A stretch of 5,814 nucleotides of DNA from assembly GCA_021827465.1 (NCBI GenBank), contig JAKAVX010000044.1, forward strand, positions 1-5,814. Direction: 5' to 3'. Below are positions 1 to 3,232 of this stretch, piece by piece; position 1 is the first letter of the stretch; every line of letters starts with the position of its first letter. The translations under genes were made by a program, and so were the position numbers. The DNA comes from Deltaproteobacteria bacterium. Its GTDB lineage: Bacteria; Desulfobacterota_B; Binatia; Binatales; Binataceae. The notes beneath the pieces are model-generated. The model saw only the letters and a list, made by a program, of their open reading frames with translations. It ran no database searches and was not told where the DNA came from.

Positions 1-53
1 TCTACGGATGAACGTCTTGCAGCGAGGCACCCATTGCGGCATGCACGCGATGA

Positions 54-371
54 CTACCAGCTCGAGATGTGGCGCACCGTTCTTTCAATCGCCATGAGAA
101 GCATGCTCCTCCCCTTGGCTTCGTCAATATAGTTGAGGACGGATTGCATCTCCTCGAGGTCGCGAGCCGTTGCGGTTTCGGCGCTATCCATCATCTGCAG
201 TCGGAACGCCGCGTACTTGCCCAATACGTATTCCATGGGTCGGCGGAGGGCGACGCGGTCTTCCGCATTGCACGATAAATACAACTGCTCCAGTTTCTGC
301 ATGGCAACGCTCATGCCGTTCATCAGTTGTGGCTTGCAGTCGGCCAATGCTGATCTCCGTGGAGTATTCAT
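54..371 (-). CDS. small hypothetical protein, probably all-helical
   Basis: This encodes a 105-aa protein that I do not recognise. It is rich in Met, Ala, Glu, Arg and Leu and looks alpha-helical throughout, with a long amphipathic stretch at about residues 15-60 and a second at about 70-100. There is no signal peptide, membrane segment or obvious catalytic motif. The ATG at 371 was chosen because a good sigma70-like promoter (-35 at 420-425, -10 at 398-403, minus strand) predicts a transcript start about 20 bases upstream of it. Shine-Dalgarno complementarity is poor. It is the most distal minus-strand gene, 248 bases beyond the caspase-like gene, and seems to be separately transcribed. A small regulator, an antitoxin or an immunity-type protein would all fit, but nothing in the sequence decides between them. 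Confidence 0.55.
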   Translation of the reverse strand: MNTPRRSALADCKPQLMNGMSVAMQKLEQLYLSCNAEDRVALRRPMEYVLGKYAAFRLQMMDSAETATARDLEEMQSVLNYIDEAKGRSMLLMAIERTVRHISSW

Positions 372-397
372 GCGTTTATTTACTGCGATTGGGGTAT

Positions 398-425
398 ATT
401 GTAGCCATTTTCAGGCGATATGCAA
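398..425 (-). promoter_or_regulatory. predicted sigma70 promoter of the 105-aa gene
   Basis: Read on the minus strand, TTGCAT (420-425) and TACAAT (398-403) are separated by 16 bases. Each hexamer keeps most of the sigma70 consensus. The predicted start near 391 leaves a leader of about 20 bases before the ATG at 371. The surrounding sequence is clearly more AT-rich than the coding regions on either side. Confidence 0.55.
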
Positions 426-454
426 TCGGAGAGGGAATATAAATCGCGGCATTT

Positions 455-485
455 TTCCCAAAACGGGAATGGGGAGAATGCTCCC
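455..485. repeat. two tandem short inverted repeats in the intergenic region
   Basis: TTCCC (455-459) pairs with GGGAA (465-469) across a 5-base loop. GGGAG (472-476) pairs with CTCCC (481-485) across AATG. Both lie downstream of the caspase-like gene and upstream of the promoter of the 105-aa gene. Neither has a U-tract on either strand, so they are not a canonical intrinsic terminator. They could still be a 3'-end-protecting structure, or chance. The rest of 372-619 holds no gene I can support. Confidence 0.3.
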
Positions 486-619
486 TCAGTCGTAGACGCC
501 CACACACTTCATCGGGCGCTACCCGATCACCTTTTCCGCTACCTTCAAAGCCGTATAAGAGGATGCCGTGCGAAAAAACGTATCCGCCATTGCAAGAACG
601 CAGGGCGCGAATGCTGATG

Positions 620-1309
620 CTACCGTCGAGCATTAAATAGATCTGCGGCTAAATCCCAAAGACTGCCCGTCACCTCTTTCCCCTCCCCAATCCCGCTCCG
701 TTTCCAAACATATAGTTGACTTTGCGTAGCACAATAGTTCAGCGTACGGACGATAAACGACCAAGACCCGTCGAGAGGTTGCGCATGGAGGGCTGAAGCG
801 ACCAATACAATCAAGCCGGGTGTCTGATCACCATAAAGCGCTGTAGGTGAAGCGCACACAATGCGCAGTGACGGCAGTGGAACAAACAATTCCCGTACTG
901 CATTGGACCGCCCTGCCTTGCATGCCGCGAGGAACAATGATTTTGGCTCGAATTTCGCAAGCCACTGACCAACGACGTTCCAAGTGTATACAGCATTATC
1001 TGTCAGGCAGAGACCCCGCTCGTTGCTGTGGCCGACTAGGAGAATTGCGCGATAGCGAATATTTTGCCCAGCCAACGATCCGAGATCATCACACAATTGC
1101 GAGACGGAGCTCGTTTGCACGAGGTTGATCTTCTTACCGGGACACCAGGATTCTATGGCAGTTTTAGCTTGACTCCCGACATTGAGCGACTGTTTTAGAA
1201 GCAACGCCGCTTGGCATTCGATTATGAGCAGGTCTCTATAATGCCGTGTGGGGCGTTTGCGACGAATAGTTGGACTGACCTTGGCACGCTGGCGTCGTTT
1301 CGTTGGCAT
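620..1309 (-). CDS. caspase-like (CHAT/peptidase clan CD-type) protein
   Basis: This 229-aa protein has the layout of a minimal caspase-fold protease. The order is an initial hydrophobic strand (DLLIIEC, about 26-32), a helix, a second strand (about 61-66), and a third strand ending in the putative catalytic His (ILLVGHSNERG, His94). After a helix comes a further strand ending in the putative nucleophile (SLFLAACKAG, Cys130), then a strand and Ala/Leu-rich helix at about 148-172. The 36-residue His-to-Cys spacing and the GHS...G and AAC.AG contexts are typical of CHAT and caspase-like families; the assignment rests on these motifs only. The first 25 residues are very rich in Arg and Lys, which may indicate nucleic-acid or partner binding. 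The ATG at 1309 follows a weak purine-rich stretch. In bacteria such proteases often serve as defence effectors that cleave a partner after infection sensing. It lies 146 bases after the Abi_C gene on the same strand. No convincing promoter of its own was found, so read-through is possible. It could alternatively be an inactive structural homologue. Confidence 0.6.
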   Translation of the reverse strand: MPTKRRQRAKVSPTIRRKRPTRHYRDLLIIECQAALLLKQSLNVGSQAKTAIESWCPGKKINLVQTSSVSQLCDDLGSLAGQNIRYRAILLVGHSNERGLCLTDNAVYTWNVVGQWLAKFEPKSLFLAACKAGRSNAVRELFVPLPSLRIVCASPTALYGDQTPGLIVLVASALHAQPLDGSWSFIVRTLNYCATQSQLYVWKRSGIGEGKEVTGSLWDLAADLFNARR

Positions 1310-1320
1310 CTCTCGCGCTC

Positions 1321-1349
1321 TTGACGTACCCCCAATGATCGACGATAAT
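1321..1349 (+). promoter_or_regulatory. strong predicted sigma70 promoter of a small RNA
   Basis: TTGACG (1321-1326) and GATAAT (1344-1349) are separated by exactly 17 bases, and each hexamer differs from consensus at one position. An AT-rich discriminator (TAAAAA) follows. The expected +1 is G1356, which is also the first base of a hairpin. This is the best promoter in the window. No open reading frame starts downstream before the terminator at 1386-1416, so it appears to serve a non-coding transcript. Confidence 0.65.
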
Positions 1350-1355
1350 TAAAAA

Positions 1356-1416
1356 GAATCGCAAGATTCAAGGACTCTACCGCTTAGGGGCTTCGCAAGA
1401 AGCCCCTTTTGCTTTT
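1356..1416 (+). ncRNA. candidate small structured RNA, about 55-60 nt, two GCAA-capped hairpins
   Basis: The unit is bounded by a near-consensus promoter ending at 1349 and an intrinsic terminator. From the predicted +1 it contains hairpin 1 (GAATC 1356-1360, loop GCAA 1361-1364, GATTC 1365-1369), a 16-base single-stranded linker (1370-1385), and hairpin 2 (9-bp stem, loop GCAA 1395-1398), followed by a T-rich tail. Both loops are GNRA tetraloops inside the same octamer TCGCAAGA (1359-1366 and 1393-1400). There is no ATG and no credible peptide. The RNA is encoded in the gap between the Abi_C and caspase-like genes but on the opposite strand, so it would be antisense to any read-through transcript of those genes. 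I do not recognise an RNA family. By analogy with RNAs linked to some abortive-infection proteins, it could be an RNA antitoxin, guide or ligand of a neighbouring protein; that is inference. A purely antisense regulator is the main alternative. Confidence 0.6.
1386..1416 (+). terminator. intrinsic (Rho-independent) terminator of the small RNA
   Basis: A perfect 9-bp stem (AGGGGCTTC 1386-1394 with GAAGCCCCT 1399-1407) is closed by a GCAA tetraloop. On the plus strand it is followed by TTTTGCTTTTT. On the minus strand the stem is followed by AAGCGG with no U-tract, so the signal is directional and does not serve the minus-strand Abi_C gene that ends at 1456. Confidence 0.8.
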
Positions 1417-1455
1417 TCCGGGTGTTTTTCCAGAGATCCCGGGGCATCGTCAATT

Positions 1456-2277
1456 TCATTGAGAAACTCGTTGTTTTCGCGCATCCCACGTTTCAATGAT
1501 GAAACCAACGAGAGTATGCGAGGCGTGTATTGCTAGGCGCGCGTGCCTGGCCTGTAGCTTGTAGCCGCGCCGGCCCTGTCCATGAGCTGATCCGGCGTGC
1601 GTGCGAAGCGAGCCGATGCCATCCACGACGGAATTCATGCCCGATAGAATTCTCTTCACATCATCGTCCTCGACCGTGGCTGGATCGAGACCCAAGTGCT
1701 TGCTCACAAACTTCCACAACGGTTTCAGGCTCTGCTCATTCGGCAGTTCAAGCGCATTGTCATCGATGTATGCTTTGAAAAGCGATTCGAGAATTGAGCA
1801 TGCGGCAGTGATCGCGGGAGGAGAATCAGTCTCGACGTTCGCCAAGGCGCGGTCGAATTCTTTGTCGACGCCCACAAGATCGCGATCCTTGAGCATGTCC
1901 TTCAATGCCCGGGTGGGGAGAGCATTTGCGGCGCCCAGGATCTGCCCACCAGGATGGTAGGAGAGGCCATACCTAGCGAGCACGTCAACTATTTTCTTCC
2001 GTCCCTCATCCTGCCCTCCGTAGTAGGAGAAGCCATCAACTTCCATGAATTCTTCGAGCACCTTGCCAAGCACCGCGACCGGGTCGGGAACTTCCGTGTG
2101 CATCCGCTTTAGCCACGTCCGGCACTCCGCAACGCAGTTGCCGGGTGGCACGGCCCCCACGGCGCCGGCGTCATAAAAAAGTTTTGCGATCCTATCGTGG
2201 TTATAAATGGCGCGGCCGAGCACGTCGCCAACGATCGCGCATACGGGAATGGGCAGGGATTTAGCGCTCGGAGCCAT
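1456..2277 (-). CDS. abortive infection (Abi_C domain) protein
   Basis: This 273-aa protein has a C-terminal Abi_C domain at about residues 153-266. The support is the ITAACSILES helix start (156-165), the ILSGMNSVVDGIGSLR segment (210-225), the S-A-H-G box (230-233), and the closing helices with RHA (244-246) and ETW (262-264). Abi_C proteins are associated with phage-abortive infection. R225 followed after six residues by H232 resembles the R-x4-6-H active site of HEPN RNases; a ribonuclease role is inference. The N-terminal half (about 1-150) is helical and unrecognised, with a Gly-rich GFSYYGGQDEGR segment at 82-93. The ATG at 2277 is seven bases after the NYN stop codon. The frame is open further upstream, but there it overlaps the end of the NYN gene and the translation does not look like protein. 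No clear Shine-Dalgarno is visible, so translational coupling to the NYN gene is likely. No intrinsic terminator follows on its strand. Confidence 0.85.
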   Translation of the reverse strand: MAPSAKSLPIPVCAIVGDVLGRAIYNHDRIAKLFYDAGAVGAVPPGNCVAECRTWLKRMHTEVPDPVAVLGKVLEEFMEVDGFSYYGGQDEGRKKIVDVLARYGLSYHPGGQILGAANALPTRALKDMLKDRDLVGVDKEFDRALANVETDSPPAITAACSILESLFKAYIDDNALELPNEQSLKPLWKFVSKHLGLDPATVEDDDVKRILSGMNSVVDGIGSLRTHAGSAHGQGRRGYKLQARHARLAIHASHTLVGFIIETWDARKQRVSQ

Positions 2278-2284
2278 GTGCGGA

Positions 2285-3055
2285 TCAAAACGGCACGGAC
2301 ATCTCCTTCTTCCAGCAAATGAAGTCGCGGATTTTTTGGATATCGAAAATTGCGAGCCCGCGCGATGAAAGCGCGTTGAGCTCGGACGCGACTCTCCTTG
2401 CAGTGGCAAAGAGGAAAACACGCTTGCCGCTTGCAAGAAGCTCTTCAATCGGGCCAGCGAAATCGCTGTCGCCGCTCCACAGAATGAACGATTCCGCCCG
2501 CTGCTGATCGAGATCGCGCAGCATGTCGCGACCGATTTCAACGTCGAAATTGCATTTGCGGTCTTCAAGCCAGAGCGTGCCCTGGCGGTTCAGATCGCGC
2601 AGTTGGTCGTTAATGTACGTGATCGCTTCCAGTTTCAGCTGCCGGAGGAGCGGCGTTCTGATGAAATGGTTCAAGACGTCGGGCGAATTCGGCGCGACGC
2701 TTGAGACGTTGATCGGGAGCCGCATGATTTTAACCGGCTTGGTGTGTACCTCATAGCCCGCGGCCTTCGCATCTTGAATCAGGTTCTCGGAAACCGCATC
2801 GCCGATTAAGGTTCCCTGGTAGAGTTTAACCGACCGAATTGCATCGAAGGAGTCGACGAATTGCTTCAAGCGCTTCAAATCAACATGCCATCCGAGCCGC
2901 TCTGACCATGGCTTGACGTTTGCGTAGTCGATGTACATGTTCGTGGGTCGGTCGAATATGGCCGCAAGCTCTTCAATGCGCTTTTGATGCCTTACTACAA
3001 GTTTCGCTATGCGGTCTGTCTTGGGCGCAAACATATGGTTCTCATTATGAGCCAT
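2285..3055 (-). CDS. NYN-domain (LabA/DUF88-like) putative ribonuclease
   Basis: This 256-aa protein has a PIN-like NYN fold. Acidic metal-binding motifs appear in order: MYIDYANVKPW (D43, N46), KCNFDVEIGRD (D171, D177) and LWSGDSDF (D196, D198). They are followed by the strand GKRVFLFA (210-217) and an S-x-L-N helix. Known NYN proteins are metal-dependent endoribonucleases. A segment of about 60 residues (about 107-166) between the strand carrying H104 and the D171 motif is longer than in minimal NYN proteins. A short helical N-terminus (about 10-35) precedes the domain. The ATG at 3055 was chosen because conserved-looking sequence begins just after it and the promoter-like palindrome lies 32 bases upstream. 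The open frame continues upstream to 3589, but there it is antisense to hsdR and is not protein-like. An internal Met at residue 8 is an alternative start. It is the first gene of an operon with the Abi_C gene, seven bases apart, and is divergent from hsdR. Confidence 0.88.
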   Translation of the reverse strand: MAHNENHMFAPKTDRIAKLVVRHQKRIEELAAIFDRPTNMYIDYANVKPWSERLGWHVDLKRLKQFVDSFDAIRSVKLYQGTLIGDAVSENLIQDAKAAGYEVHTKPVKIMRLPINVSSVAPNSPDVLNHFIRTPLLRQLKLEAITYINDQLRDLNRQGTLWLEDRKCNFDVEIGRDMLRDLDQQRAESFILWSGDSDFAGPIEELLASGKRVFLFATARRVASELNALSSRGLAIFDIQKIRDFICWKKEMSVPF

Positions 3056-3086
3056 GCACCAGTATGTGCAAGATGGGGCGATTGTC

Positions 3087-3100
3087 ACCTTATATAAGGT
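3087..3100. promoter_or_regulatory. perfect 14-bp palindrome, candidate operator / minus-strand -10 region
   Basis: ACCTTATATAAGGT is an exact palindrome lying between the divergent NYN and hsdR genes. Its core TATATA or TATAAG could be a -10 element for the NYN operon, with a start near 3082-3084 about 28 bases upstream of the ATG. No good -35 is visible in that direction. A dimeric repressor or activator binding here would directly control the NYN-Abi_C operon and could also influence hsdR. No regulator gene is recognisable in the window. Confidence 0.5.
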
Positions 3101-3116
3101 ACTCGCGTCTAAATAT

Positions 3117-3144
3117 TTGCGATTTTCATTCAATTCATTACACT
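3117..3144 (+). promoter_or_regulatory. possible sigma70 promoter of hsdR
   Basis: TTGCGA (3117-3122) and TACACT (3139-3144) are separated by 16 bases in an AT-rich stretch. The expected start is near 3151. The match is moderate, each hexamer keeping about four of six consensus bases. It would give hsdR a leader of about 82 bases if translation starts at 3233, or a very short leader if a GTG at 3161 or 3167 is used. Confidence 0.35.
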
Positions 3145-3190
3145 TAATGCGTATCAGGGAGTGACTGTGCTCGGACTCACGCGCGTACCG

Positions 3191-3214
3191 CGTATACGGA
3201 CGCCGGCATGCCGG
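3191..3214. repeat. two adjacent perfect palindromes upstream of hsdR
   Basis: CGTATACG (3191-3198, 8 bp) is followed four bases later by CCGGCATGCCGG (3203-3214, 12 bp, exact). Both lie between the predicted hsdR promoter and the ATG at 3233. They could be operator half-sites or, in RNA, a small structure in the leader. In this GC-rich context chance remains possible. Confidence 0.3.
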
Positions 3215-3232
3215 GTGCCCCCCATCCCATCC

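Noticed and set aside
376..633. 85-codon minus-strand open frame between the caspase-like gene and the 105-aa gene
   Set aside because: It overlaps the end of the caspase-like gene and spans the predicted promoter of the 105-aa gene. It has no Shine-Dalgarno, and its composition (many Arg, Ser and Gly, no pattern) is not protein-like. Coding constraint in homologues would be needed to revive it.
1418..1442. CCGGG/CCCGG inverted repeat just after the small RNA terminator
   Set aside because: The stem is only 5 bp with a 15-base loop and no U-tract in either direction, so it is too weak to call as a terminator for the Abi_C gene.
2278..2568. Upstream extension of the Abi_C reading frame into the NYN gene
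   Set aside because: The 97 extra residues are a frame-shadow of the NYN gene, rich in Ser, Arg and Cys, and would require a 284-base overlap. The ATG seven bases after the NYN stop is far more likely.
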